From Epiperipatus broadwayi (taxonomy: Eukaryota; Onychophora; Udeonychophora; Euonychophora; Peripatidae): a stretch of DNA of 64,000 nt. Below, piece by piece: positions 25,330 to 38,445 of this stretch (its first letter is position 1; every line of letters begins with the position of its first letter). Both the position numbers and the translations under genes were made by a program. Below the pieces are notes generated by a model. It was given only the letters and a program-made list of their open reading frames with translations, was not told the origin of the DNA and made no database searches. The DNA lies in the NCBI GenBank assembly GCA_028023455.1, contig JAQFVV010000143.1, forward strand, positions 2,520,001 through 2,584,000, read 5' to 3'.

Positions 25330-25880
25330 AAATAAAGTGCAAGGCATTTAATGGCTTCTACAAATTTATTGAATAAGCAATCTAAGTATGAAAATTTAAA
25401 ATTTCTTCCCTTAAATAAATCCTGGCTAAATACCTAATTGTTGAACTATATAATAAAATATAATATATATATAATATAACTAGTTATTAATAAGTGTCAA
25501 AAAAAACGTGTAAATATTTTATTATTGAATGAAAGCAAGAAAAGCTATTTTTCTTACTAGAAAATAAATTATGTGCGAGTGGGTTTGAATTAAAAATAAC
25601 TAATGCACTTTTAAAACAAAACATTATTTTTAATAAGTTGGTGCTAATGGAATAAAAGTTATATCAGCCATGTTATTTAAAGTTGCCCTAGTTTGGTGGT
25701 CCTAATGAAATGTAAAAGTTACATCAATAAACAATGTAAGTATGAAAATTTAAAATATCAGACTATATATGTATATAATTATAGTTATTGATAGTAAACT
25801 AACATAAACATAAAAAAAGTAAATAATAAAGTAAGTATTTTATAATTGAAGGAATATGCATGAGAGATTTTGAATGGGTT
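25330..25880. repeat. diverged direct repeat, period about 355 bp
   Basis: TAAGTATGAAAATTTAAAAT at 25384 recurs at 25739. The following AT-rich stretch and the ATTTTATTATTGAATGAA-type segment also recur. Confidence 0.5.
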
Positions 25881-27489
25881 TTCAAACAAATAAGAACTGC
25901 TTTTAACAAAATATTGACATGCAGATTAAAGTTGATCTAAATATTGGTAAAGAAGTCTAAGAGTTACTTCGGCTTTTACAACTATTGTACTTCAAAAAGG
26001 GTAATGGAGACAAGATAGATTCTCTTTTCTCCTTGCTACATGGGATAGAGGTTGGAGGTGAAGCATTCCAGAGAATCATTATTTTTGCATGATTGTCTAA
26101 AAAATAACATGAAAACCTTTGCAAAATAATATTGAAAATGTCAATAATTCAATAAATTTCCATTTATGTTATTAAATAAATATTTTTATTTTAAGGTATT
26201 ATTGTTGTTTCCAAAATTATTTTTTTAAACATTAATTTGTTTTATTTTAGCATGTGTTTTAATTTCCAGGTTTATTTTATGGAAATAAATGAATAAAACA
26301 CAAAGTATTTATCAAACATGTTAAGTATCTAAAATCATATTTTCAAGTTTTTCTTGTGAAAGCACTAAGAAAAAATGTCTTTTAATTTATAAATTTTATT
26401 TCATATAATGAGGAGGGGTTGCTAAAATTTACCTTGCACAAATGTGTCTTTTGCCCACACAATGGCACTGTATAAACTATTAATGAATATAAAGATCGAT
26501 AAATTGTATCACATATTACATAACATATATATATATTGTGCCCTTTTCTATAGTCAGAAATAGCTTATCACAGTAAATTACTAAAAATTTTAAATTTTAG
26601 AATATGTTCTCTTGATGTGTTGATTATATTTTGTTAATAATATCTTAAAGTACAATTTAAAGCTAAAATAAAATATGTAATGCATAAAATTATAATGAAT
26701 CATTTAAGAATAGTTAAGTAAAGCTCAAAATATTATTTCATATGGTTGCAAAAACTGGCCGTAATAAATAACTCAGCTATAACTATTTAAAAGTATGTTT
26801 CATAGTCTTAAACTGATAGTTAAATAAATGTTATATTTAAATTCATAAATTATATTTAACAATTATAATTAATGTCATATATTTTAAAAGTAATCTTTAT
26901 GGTAGTGAAAGTTGTATTTAATTCTATATTTTCCAAATTGTTATTTCAAATTTTATAATTGTATTATTTTATTTAATACGACAAGTGTAGCAATTTATTT
27001 ATTCCCAGACAGAAAAAATCGGATAAGCTGTCTAGGTTATATTAGTTATATTAGTCATGTGATTTGTGTAATACAGAGTTGCACACGCTTGCTAGAATTT
27101 AGATTAGTCAAGTTCAAAGTATTGTAAAATTGCATTATAGAATTGGATAGAATTATTACCTAGGGATAAAGCAAATATTAAATATTAAGTTAACTATCGT
27201 ATGTAATGTTTTAAATAATGTAATAAAGACGAGTACAGTTAATAAAAGAGTTAAATATTTTTTTAAAATAAAAATAGATAAATTAAATATTAAGAGTGGA
27301 ATAATTTATTAAATATTGTTTTTAAAAAGTCTTTTAAAATATTTAAAGTAATTTGGTAAAGTAGTAATTGATTTAAAATTAATATTTTAAATAATATTTT
27401 AGGTTATAATACGTCATATTTTTTATTTTGAAATTTAATTGTGTAAAACTGAAACATATGCAAATTTGATATCGAACTAAAAGTAAGAA

Positions 27490-27530
27490 TCAACCAATAG
27501 GATAAGGTATTCTTGCAGGGTATAAATACC
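27490..27530 (+). promoter_or_regulatory. CCAAT and TATA-like promoter motifs
   Basis: ACCAATAGG at about 27493 and GGTATAAATACC at about 27519 lie 26 bases apart, a plausible core-promoter arrangement, in a locally less AT-biased stretch. No intact gene follows. The nearest ORF (27818-28018) is unrecognised, so this may be the promoter of a dead retroelement. Confidence 0.3.
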
Positions 27531-28269
27531 ATTGCAGTTGATTTATCAAGGGTGATTAAAAATGTATTAAAGGTAGCTGAATCATATCAGAAGCTATCAA
27601 GGTGATTGTAATTTTTACTTTATTATTTTAGTCAATTTTAGTGCTCTCTTATAATTTTAATTGCAAAGCTAATTGATATTTTAAAAAAAATTTGCAAAAG
27701 AGAGTTTAAACTAAAATATATTTAATAACTTCATTGAATATGTGTTGCTAGTTTTTAAAAAGTTTTCTTACCAGGAGTATTTTATCAAAATCTAATTTAG
27801 AACTTCGCGATAATAAAATGGATATACAAAGAAGTAAAATATATTCAATTTATAATATTTTAAAAATGTATATATTTGTTGATACAGTTTCATTAATGCT
27901 GAACACGAGAACTGTTCTAATGAATAAAATAGCAATATGGATATTATACAAGAAACTTAAATGGAAAAACTGTTTGCTGTCTAAAAGTAAAGATGCATTA
28001 TTTTATATAGTAAGATAAGCTTGTCCAAAATTAAGAAGCAATAAGACAAGTATACTTTATGATAAATTTATAGAAATATCAAGTTATAAGAATAAATGTT
28101 ATATCCTTTTTGAAGGAAACATTTAGGGTATCTTCAAGAAATTATTTTAAGAAAAGACTCAAAGAAAATATTTGGAAAAAGCATATGTTAAAAAAAAACC
28201 TGAACGATATATAGGTTATACGCATTCGTATATAAAATTATTTTAAAAGCTGATATTTTAAGACAAGAA

Positions 28270-28955
28270 AACCTCAGAATGGTAATAAATTTGTTGAAGA
28301 AGAAACTTATTAAAAAAATGAACATACTAATGAATAAAATATAGAATTATGGAAATAAATATTGCATAAAAGTTTATCTGGATAGTTTAAGCTAAACCAA
28401 AAGAAACCTGATGCATCAGTAGGCCAATATAGAATGTTATGGATAGAAGTTTCAAGTTATTATTTTTAATAATATAATTTTATTATGATTTCAATAATAA
28501 TCATTCTGGACTATATAAGTCATAAACTATTATTTTCTATGAACTTATCCAGGATGGATTGATTTTATTTAATTTTCAAGATTTTTAAAGACGTATTTCT
28601 TTTTTATTATTATTCATTTTAAATCTATGCTCTTAGTACAGGAAAGAGCACAACGCATGTGCAAAGTTGGGAACAATTGTGCATTGTCAAGCAAGAGAAG
28701 ATTGTAAAATTCTCTTGAAGTGAACATTTTAAAAAAAAAAAACTCTCGAGAAAATAATAAACATTTTTTTTAAACTTTATCAAGAACCTTTGGCAATTGA
28801 AGAGTTAATTGAAGATATACGTAATTATAGTCTTGATTTTTTTTATTTATTAACTTAGTTAAAGTGTAAATTTTCTGTTTTAAAAGATTAGGAATATGAA
28901 CATTTATCTATTGATAACATTAAAATTCTATAATATAATAATTTAAATAAGAACA
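28270..28955. repeat. large direct repeat D2 (partner of 21625-22290)
   Basis: Second copy of D1. Shares the CATAAAAGTTTATCTGGATAG region, the small inverted repeat around TCATTCTGGACTATATAAG, and an almost identical last 210 bp encoding AIEELIEDIRNYSLDFF before a stop. The stretch corresponding to 21960-22070 in D1 is unrelated. Confidence 0.55.
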
Positions 28956-31900
28956 TTTTAAATAAAGGTATGGATGTATATTTTTTTATGTATGCAATGC
29001 TATATCTAGTGGATGAAAAGAAGACTGCAAAAAGTGATGACCAGATAATGTCACTTGGTAATAGTTAATGAATATTGATAATTTTATGATGTATATTTTG
29101 TTTTCTTTTTAGATTGCCTATGAATAATAATGAATGAAGTATAAATGTTTTAATTATATGTAAACACATTTTGTACAACATTTTTAAACATTATGAGATC
29201 AGGATTTATTTGGGAATATGCATATTATGATTTTATTATACTGGTATTATAACCCAACATGATAATAAATATTTGTGTGATTCTTTTTAAAAAAACTTTT
29301 ATATTATTGGATGTTCAAGTATTATCTGATTAGTTTGTATATGGTTTAGAATATAGAATAAGAAAGTAAAGCAAACTTTTCTTATGGATTAGTAAGATTG
29401 CTCTAATTATAGTGAATTTTATTTATTATTTGAATATGCAAGCTAGTAATTTGTTGATGTAAGACCTGATCAATCTTTAGAAAATAAGAATAAGATAATG
29501 ACCTGGTATTAGTAATATGATGAACATGAATCCAGGAGATTATTAAGTTAGGATATTTAGGGATATGAATAGTATTTTATATTTGTGAATGTGCAATGCA
29601 GTTAACAAAGCCCTGCAATTGTATATTTATTTTGGACAGTGTTTATTTTTCTTGGAGTATTGATGTTCAATAAAGCTGAAGGAATAACTTGACATAATTT
29701 ATAGTATTTGAGGACATTAGACAGAATAGGTCTTGCCTCTAGTTTTATAAATACACTGTGTCGTGGTATATGTTTATTCAATATGAGTTACGAGTTATAC
29801 TCTAGTTTTTCTTTCCTATCCTACAAACCTATTCGCTATCTAGATTTCCAAAAAGTAGCTACATCGTACAGTATGGTATATTTAAAAGAAAATAATAGAT
29901 GATTTAGAGTTAAAGATATGCAATTGTTTGGAATGAGATGAGTTTATTTACTTGTATGAAGAAATAGAATTTGTATGAATTGGAATTGAAAATCCAATGG
30001 ACTTCAAAAGAAAGAATCATAAAATATGTTATAGATTTATTTTATTTTGGAAATAAACATAAGATCTTGAGAATAAAATATGTAAAGCAAAGTTGCTTTT
30101 GAAATATTAAATAATATTAAAATATTTTTTTAAAATGAGTACTGCATATTTTTAATATAATTCTATAAAGTAAAAAACGATCTACACAATAAGTTTAGGT
30201 ACAATTTATATTTATCCAATCATAGAGAATGTATTAGTAGTTATAGTTATATAGTACTATAATATTGTTATAATGGAATGTATTATAGTTAATAAATACA
30301 GTGTAGTGAACAATAATATCCATAATTTAGAAATAAATTATCAATAGATATTTTACATAATATCGTTAATATTGCTAAAGTGAAATTGTCTAGTTAAAAA
30401 AAAAGATATCCATGTTTTTGATTAGTATTATTTTGTTTATCCGTACTATGTTTTCTATAGATGTTTAATAAATAAAAAAAAAGCATACTTGAATAATAGC
30501 TAAAGGATGTAAAATGTATTTTGAGTAAGCATTCAATAAATGTAATTTTTTTATTATATAAGATTGATCAAACAGGGATTAATAATATTATATTATTTTA
30601 TCTTTTTTTTTTTTTATTTAAGTCAGAGTAAAGACTTAACTAGGTTCGAATATAAAGAATGTATAATGGTGCAAATCTTTAAGATGTTTTAAATGTACAT
30701 ATTGCAAATAAATTGTTATGTTGTTAATGTTATAATAAACTTTGTTAAAATTTGTTTTCCAAAATTTGTGTGTTTGGTTTATTATTTTTTCCATCTTCAT
30801 GAATTTAAACACAGAGTTAATAAAATCAAACACAATTTTTTTTGCACAGAAATAAATAAGGAATTATTTTAAGGATTGGACTATTTATTAAGTAATCACA
30901 TTTACATTATCTTATGGTCATAAATTAATTATTATAATGGTACATTGAAATAAGATACTATCCGTTGCCACACACCTTTTTTTGTCAGATTAACAAATGC
31001 TACCACATTTTTCTTACATTATTAGATGAAGATAAAAGATTATATTAAATTATTTTATTATGGTAATAAAAATATAGTGAAAAGAAAAGATATACAGAAT
31101 TAGTTCATACAATGAAGAATATTATTATTATTTGTTATTATTGATTTAAGTGTAGTAGATTATGACATAATATCCCTTCTCATATTTTACTACCGTAATT
31201 TTTAATTAACTTAGAATAAATTTTATGAACTTGAGATTTTATAAAGCTAAATTAATATGAATAGAAGATTAAGATTTAATTATTAGTTTAATCTGAATAA
31301 GTAGGAATTATTAAAGTCTTAAGAATACTATAAGTTTATTTATTTGAAATAGTAATAAGGGGGGATAGTGTCCTTATGCCATTGAGGTAGTATCCTGTAG
31401 GATATTGGCTCAATGTAATCTATCTTGTCACCTGTATATTCACTTCCAAGTCTCATGAAAATATTAAATATTTATTTAATTTATATTTTATAAACTGAAT
31501 CTTATTTGTATTTTAAATTTGAGCTAGTGAAACATTTAATTTTAATGCTGAATATTTTATTGATTAATTATTAAATGAGCTAGAACCCGTTTTATTTAAT
31601 ATATATATATATCAAATTTATTAAGCGCAAACAGATAATATTGTAATAATGGAAAACTAAAACCTTCAAACAGATATGCTTTAAACATGCTTACTTGACA
31701 GCCAATCAGATGGAATGATGTCACATGGAACTCTCAATTCTCAAACACTGCCCGGAAGTGAAGATGCAAATGGACCAGGTTATAATATATATGAAATAAA
31801 GTTTAATCAAAATTGTATACAAAGTCCATAAAATTGATGAATGACTTAACATTCTTGATGAAGATTTGTGAAGCCAATATGATACTATAACAATATTGGT

Positions 31901-33630
31901 AATTAAGCAGTGATTCGTAGCTTTTTATCAATTTTTTGAAGAGGGGAGGTCTCTGATAAGAGAATTAAACAATCAGTCTCTACATTTCTTTGGAAAATGA
32001 ATCCTTTAGTTTGAATAAGCAGCTTCTATCTATTGTTCATATAACAGTCAATAAAATATTAGATCAGCATATATATATTCAATGTTAAAAGTAATTGATA
32101 GTTTGTTTCTTATTTCATAAGTAGAGTGTATGAAAACTTGTATCTATAGTGTTATTTTTATGATGAGGTTAGATCTCAGTCCTGTAAAAACCCTAGATGA
32201 CTAACTATCCATATTAAAGACTAATATTATAATAGATTTGTATATCTTATAATAAAATTTGATGAGAATAATTTCTTCTAGCCATAGCAATCAAGGAACA
32301 CACAGACTAAAATTGAATTTTCTCTTGGCACTATTTATACATTGCATGTTTTCCAAAAGAACATTAATTAAAATTCTTATTACAATTGTTAAGTATGCTG
32401 TGGGTTATTCGAATCTTTGACGATTTTTTGCTAAAAAATAAACTAATTGCATATATTTTATAGACATATTTTATCTTACAGAACTTAACTCAAATAAATA
32501 AACAATAATCTTCACACTGACATAATAATCTTAGTCTAATTCTGTTCAATACCAATAGGTCAATTACTTTGATTTCATAATAGTTCAGACTTTTCTGTAC
32601 AAATATCGTTTTTAATTTAACTGGATTAATCTGTTATTGTTTTTTTAAATTCATTTTTCTGAAACTTAAAAAAAATATTATTTTATACAAATAAATAGAA
32701 GTTGATAATTAAAAATAAAATCTACTAAAAAAATTTTCAGAAACTTTTGAACAATTTTTTAAAATGTTTATGAACATGTATACGTACATTTGTATATACA
32801 CATAACATATTTTAAATAGTTGGCATTTATTGATTAGATATTATTTTGTTTAAGTAGTTAAAAAGTGCAGCTTGAAAAGAACTGCACAAGCAATCAGGAA
32901 CATAAAGCTTTATTTTAATGTATTTTATAAAGAACTTTGTACAAATTAATTATCATATATATAAAAATGATTTTGTATTATTTTCGGAAGATTCCGTTTA
33001 ATAAATAAAACAAAGCCTAAGAGAATAAATAAAAAGTGTGAATTGGTGAAAACAAATAATATTTAGAAAAAGCTATCGAAATACAAAATATTGTCTAAAA
33101 CTTCTTAACAATAAAACTTGAGTATAAGGAGGAAATAAAAGAAAAAATAACGATTTAAAATCGAATTCACATTTTTCCAATTTGAAAAAGAAGCTCTGAG
33201 GAAAGTGTTATTATATTGAAATCTCAGCTATTTTATTTATTACACGGAATCTCCCTAAAACAATAGTATAAAATGAGCATATATTCATAAAAATATTAGA
33301 ATTAAAATATATATGTAATCATGATGTGAAAGATACTTTAACTGCTCTTAAATTGTTCAATTTATTATTGGCTGAAGTGAATTAAAATTCTAAAATTTGA
33401 TTAGCAATAACATACTCAGCCGTAAAAGTATATTTATCTTTTATTAATATTATATTCATCTTAGTTTCGTTTGTAAAAAGTTTATTAATAATTTGTCATG
33501 TTATGAAAGTAAACGAAAGTTTTTTCAAAAATAAATTTTTATTTATAATTATAAAAATATTCAATAGAGGCAAAAATCAATAAAAAAGATCGTAGCAAAT
33601 TACAAGAGAAGCAAATGTCATTGATGTCCC
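28956..33630. other. AT-rich stretch without recognisable genes
   Basis: No protein motif, RNA gene or long repeat was recognised. A short imperfect inverted repeat sits at about 31379-31418. ORFs at 29708-29902 and 30636-30833 are short and unrecognised. Confidence 0.55.
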
Positions 33631-33639
33631 TCCTCAATT

Positions 33640-34005
33640 TACGTTGTTATAAAAGTTAAGGATTTTTTAATAAAATCTTAGCATTTTTCTAAAAATAATT
33701 ATATTTTCAGCATATTTTACCAAAATACATTATAATATGTAAAGAAATGCCAGAAAAATATTCTAAAACATTAATTTTTGTTTGAAAATCAAATAAACAG
33801 CTTGGGGCAATTTAAACTGTTGACAGGATGTTAAAATTGTTGCTATCTCTGGTTTCTTTTTCAATTTACGCTCGTGTAAAAGTATATAATTTTTTAATAA
33901 AATCTTAATATTTTTGTAAAATAACTATATTTTCAGCATACTTTATAAAAATAATTTATAATATGAACGAAAAATAATTAAAAAAACACTTTAAAACATA
34001 TATTT
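33640..34005. repeat. two-unit tandem repeat, period about 231 bp
   Basis: CAATTTACG at about 33637 and 33868 start units that share TTTTTTAATAAAATCTTA and ATATTTTCAGCATA segments. Confidence 0.65.
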
Positions 34006-34159
34006 TCAGTGGTGAAAAATATTTACCGGCGATCTTATATGACCAAGTAATTATCAGCCAATCAGCGTTTAGAACGGATTGCCCCCCCTCCTTTTGTTAG
34101 ACTTTCAAAGTCCCTTTTATTGATTTTTTACTTGTAAAATAATTCGAGAGAAGGCAGTA

Positions 34160-34310
34160 TCTTACGGAGAAAATATGGGGGAAATTAGAATGGGGAATGT
34201 AAAATTAAGTAGCTAACAAGTTTTTCTTGGTATAATTGCCGAGAGATTCTTGACTTCGTTTAAGGAGTAGCTATAGTACATCACATCACATCACATAATA
34301 GTAAAGAAAG
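34160..34310 (+). mobile_element. LINE 3-prime end with CATCA-type tail
   Basis: GGGGAATGTAAAATTAAGTA through the GAGATTCTTGACTTCGTTTA segment to GTACATCACATCACATCACA. The same terminal sequence follows at 34650-34750, so this is a severely 5-prime-truncated LINE ending in a short pentanucleotide tail, typical of CR1/L2/RTE-like elements. Confidence 0.65.
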
Positions 34311-34750
34311 TAGTTTATTATTTAAGGCTCGAGCGGGATCTTTAGCTACAAGAGAATATACATGTAAATGGGAAAAAATGGGTGATTTATTTTGTAAATT
34401 ATGTAGGGAAGGAAGAGAAAATATTAGGCATTTGTTAATTGAATGTAAATGCTTGAAAACAGAAAGGGTATATATAATGAAGTTATGGAAAAATAAATAT
34501 GAAAAAAGTGATTATACAGAAAATGAATTATTGGTTTTTATGATGGGTTTGGGAAAAAGATAAAGGGGATTTAGATATAAAGGCCATAGAGTTGACAAAG
34601 ATTATGTTGTGGAAATGGGATGGAGCAGAATATGGGAAAACTTAGACTGGGGAATGGAAAATAAAGTGGCTAACAGGTTTCTTTGGGCATAATTGCTGAG
34701 AGATTCTTGACTTCGTTTAAGAAGAAGCTACAGTACATCACATAAGCTTT
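34311..34750 (+). pseudogene. LINE C-terminal domain plus 3-prime end, 5-prime truncated
   Basis: Plus-strand frame with LLFKARAGSLATREYTCKWE, then FCKLCREGRENIRHLLIEC (C-x2-C...H-x4-C zinc-binding end of LINE ORF2) and a stop at 34561; weakly coding sequence continues to the 3-prime terminal segment shared with the preceding fragment. The ORF has no start, as expected for an insertion truncated at its 5-prime end. It sits immediately downstream of a second copy of the same 3-prime end, so the two are tandem. Confidence 0.75.
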
Positions 34751-35439
34751 AAAATGTGTAAAAACAGTACCATAGCTCGAAAAATGGCCTATTTTGAGCG
34801 ACCTAAAGCCGGGTTGACGTGGATTAACGAACAGAGTTGTCATACTGACATGCGCTCTCCCACTAATAAATGTTTTAAAAGCATATGTGATTCAGTAATC
34901 ATTAATGCTAGAGCTTGCTTTTAAAATAAACAAACCCATATTGACTGTGCTTAAATAACTTTAAGCATAAATAAATCACTGGACAACCCATGCTTTTAAA
35001 ATACTTGATGGCAAAAGCCTGTCATTTTAATAATGAATGTGTGAAGAATATTTTCCTTTCACAAAATTATATATATAAATTGCTACACTATTATTTATTA
35101 CATATATATAATATCATGATACTCTGTCATTATTAGTAATAATAAAAAAATACCAAAAACAGAGATTAAATATGTTAAACGAAATTAATTAAATTGAATA
35201 TGCTTTACACATCAAAATCATGGTTGTTCTTAAAATCCTTAAAAACCATACTACAAATTTATAAAATTACTAGTTATATTTTTTAAAATAATAAATGCCT
35301 GTTGATGCACTCATACACGGAAAAAGTGACAGGTTTTTGATCAAGGGAAAAGATATGATCATTCCTCTGTCAAAGAATTGAGCTATTTAAATAATTTTAA
35401 TATTTTTGAATTAATCATGACATATACACTAATACCAAG

Positions 35440-35582
35440 ATCTCTAGAGTCATATTACTATAAGCTACGAATATGATATACATGATATATCGAAAGCATG
35501 CTAGGCAATAATCAAGCTGAATATTTAATAATATATCTTTTCTGTGCATATGTTCATTAACAGTTGTTCATTATGTTAGCTC
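35440..35582. mobile_element. MITE family M, copy 3 (left end lost)
   Basis: Contains the inner segment GATATATCGAAAGCATGCTA and the right terminal repeat TTTTCTGTGCATATGTTCAT through GTTAGCTCA, matching copy 1. The left terminal repeat is not found. Confidence 0.65.
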
Positions 35583-35791
35583 AAAAAAGAAGGAAATAAT
35601 TTATAGTTGCAATAATTTTTTTTATTTATAAGAATCTTTAGTCCATACAATTTTATCATTACTTTAAGGAAATATTTATTCATATACAACATATTAAATA
35701 TATTTATTCACCATAAGAGCCCATCTACTCAAATCTTGCCATTCCTAAAATTATCTGATGAAACACAAAGGACATGTAGTACATAGATATT

Positions 35792-35985
35792 ACCAAAAAC
35801 CACTCTTTTATTTATTTTTGCTATAATATTTTATAAATACAATTTATCCAAACTGCTTCAAATACTTTTTAGCAAAACTAACTTGCTCTGAAGAAGACTG
35901 CAGGTCAGTCGAAATGTAGATGTATGTATATGTACAAATAAAGAGTTTTGCTAAAAAGTATTTGAAGCAGTTTGGATAAATTGTA
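35792..35985 (-). mobile_element. palindromic retroposon-like element B
   Basis: A perfect 41-bp inverted repeat (35839-35879 and 35944-35984) with a 64-base loop. An asymmetric tail of about 47 bases lies on the left, so the element reads on minus as hairpin then tail, ending GAGTGGTTTTTGGT. The exact 14-bp duplication AGTACATAGATATT flanks it (35778-35791, 35986-35999). The loop holds a hammerhead-like string CTGAAGA (35888-35894), a GACTG/CAGTC stem and GAAA (35911-35914) on the plus strand. Non-coding. Confidence 0.8.
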
Positions 35986-35999
35986 AGTACATAGATATT

Positions 36000-37933
36000 C
36001 CTTTAACATTTCTAACTCATGGAATAGGAAAAAAAATTTCTTTTGAAAAATTGCATAATTTGAAATTCCATAAATCAGATCTGATCATATATTGTAGAGG
36101 TTTTTATAATTAAAGGAATACATTTTATATAGCTATTGAAAAATACCAAGTGATACTCCTTCATAAAAAATTTTTTAGATTTTAAAGAGCCATACTCAAC
36201 AAAATAATAAAATGCAACATTTCAATGAAATTTCATATAACTTCCTCAGAATTAATATGCTAGTGAGAGTTGTCATGACAATTTCTAAAATGATACTAAG
36301 GGTGGCATAAATTTAATCTGTTTTCTAGACTATGAAAAATTCCTGTTATTTAGGAACCATGAATGTTCCCAAAGTCTATTTTAAATTCTCAGTATAAACT
36401 ATATAATACATAATAATGTATATACCATAATATTTACATATTTATATGCTATTTACACATAGAAAATTATAAATAATCCTACACAATGTGAACATAAACT
36501 GATGTTTAGTTAAGCATTTTAAATTTTTGAAAATTACAATTGCAAAGAATTTAAAAACATAATGAAAACATTTTTTTGAAAATCTGAGTTATAATTATTG
36601 TAATAAGAGAAATAACATTTGGAATGGATATTTGAATACATCACTATAGTTACTATTAAATATCCACAGAAATGAACAAATACCGTAAAAATAGTAACTT
36701 AGAATGTTAAGACTCTAAATAATCCAGAAAAAGTGTTAAATGTATTGTCAGAGATAAAAAGATCATATATTGTATTCTTGAGGAGAATTATGTGAAAAAA
36801 AAACAAAAAGTATATAAAATTATTATTATGGAGCGACATGTAAAACAAATGAACATTGCAAAATTTTCTAAAAGGATATTTTATGGTCAATTTGATCATG
36901 GTTTTTGTGCAAGAAATAGACCGTTTACTTTATAAAAACTACGTTAAATATATTATAAAGAAATGCAATGTTAACTATCCACATGATAAAGATATGAAAA
37001 TAGAATTTATTGAGGAACTATAATTAGATATGGTATTGAAGTGTTTCAGAAATAACATTTTCTGAAGAAATTAAATGACAGCACCACAAATTGTCAAATA
37101 AACAGAAAAATGGATATATTTGTATTTCACAGATTAGTGAGTATAGTTCTTAAAAAAACTCATCACTAGAGCAGATCCCCTCCCTTGATGTTGAAATGAC
37201 CATGCTCATTTATGATTGGTGCCACATGTATGTTAATTATAAAAAATACATAGATTTATAAAGATTGAAGAAATAAATGAGAATTTGAACTAAAATTAAA
37301 CATGAATCTTGGATTTTTTAAATTATAATAAGTTAACTGATACAGATAAATTGTTCAAAGCATAGAGGAAAATTTGAAATTCCTAGTTAAATACAGAGTT
37401 CAGTTCCAAACAATAAATAGTGAATGAAGAAAGTGAATAACAGGAATAATTTTTACTTATTGAAAGTGAAGGAAAATGAAATGGTCAAATACCTTGCCAT
37501 TTCATGAACAAATCTTTACCTACCAAATAATACTTATATATATGTAAATAATTCCAAAATGTTTTGGTGGCATTATAACTTTGTGGGAAATAAAAGATTA
37601 ATAGAAATGCTCTATTTACAGGCAACCAAGTTTGTAATTAAATAGGGCACATGATTCCAGATCATTAAATTTTTTGTATATGTTCTGACCAAAAATAAAA
37701 GTACTTAAATTCAAATCCCTATTCAAAGTTTATTAATAACATGTCTAAAAAAAAATACAATTTTATTGATTTATTTAACTAGTAATAAATAATATTAATG
37801 TAGTAACAAATGGTTGAATTTATTATTATATTCAAAACAAAATATATTTAATATTTTAACCTGATTAGGAGCTGCAGAAACCTATTGTTATTTCCAGTTT
37901 TATTTTCTAATTACATAAATAATATTTGTGTTG
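36000..37933. other. AT-rich spacer, nothing recognised
   Basis: No coding motif or repeat was identified. The short minus ORF at 36699-36899 is low-complexity. Confidence 0.55.
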
Positions 37934-38289
37934 TGTTTGGTCTGGAGTACAGACCCAACCTACAGAAAATAACACTAGCACCAGTATTATAATTAATATA
38001 ATATTTATTATATTTACAAATATATACAATACAGAATAATGCTTTTAATGTGAACTCTTGGATCCAAGTCTTCACAATCTACCACTTCCAGCTACACCAA
38101 ATAGCTTGCCTCACAGGTAGGGAGAATGACTCTTCCGACTGTTCCAGACAGCTTGCCTTGAATTGAAATTAGTCTTAGCAGCAGCTGGTCCTTATGTGAA
38201 CTTGACTAGCTGCATGGATAAAAAGCATATTGCTATCATAAGTATGCTTATTGCTGTTTAGATTAGCAGGGTTTCTCCTGGAGAATGCT
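37934..38289 (-). repeat. gypsy 3-prime LTR
   Basis: Begins (plus strand) TGTTTGGTCTGGAGTACAGA and ends near GGAGAATGCT. Matches 42482-42826 through the segments CAACCTACAGAAAA, TATTATAATTAATATAATAT, GAACTCTTGGATC, CACTTCCAGCTACAC and CCAGACAGCTTGCCT. Confidence 0.85.
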
Positions 38290-38291
38290 CG

Positions 38292-38445
38292 GATTTATAT
38301 AATGGATCTACTATACATCCTGCATAGCACATTAGTTCCTATTTGTAATTTGAAATTATGACTGCTTGGATTCATTTAATGGATCTACTATACATCCTGC
38401 ATAGCACATTAGTTCCTATTTGTAATTTGATATTGTCTTTTTCTT
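38292..38445. repeat. 77-bp tandem duplication next to the 3-prime LTR
   Basis: AATGGATCTACTATACATCC at 38301 recurs at 38378, followed by the identical CTGCATAGCACATTAGTTCC stretch. It lies where the polypurine tract end of the element should be, and is private to this copy as far as can be seen. Confidence 0.85.

Larger units (their letters stand above)
22297..27105. repeat. large inverted repeat: arms 22297-22875 and 26521-27105, 3.6-kb centre
   Basis: The two roughly 580-bp arms are reverse complements with moderate divergence along their whole length; for example GGGCACTATATATA near 22852 faces TATATATATTGTGCCC near 26528, and the CTGTCTGGGAATAAATAAAT stretch near 22382 faces its complement near 27000. 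The 22876-26520 centre has no recognisable ORF but contains its own direct duplications. It could be a non-autonomous DNA transposon with long terminal inverted repeats or two opposed insertions. No clear flanking duplication was identified. Confidence 0.65.

Noticed and set aside
31379-31418. Short inverted repeat as a terminator or small element
   Set aside because: Arms of about 15 bases with mismatches and no flanking duplication.
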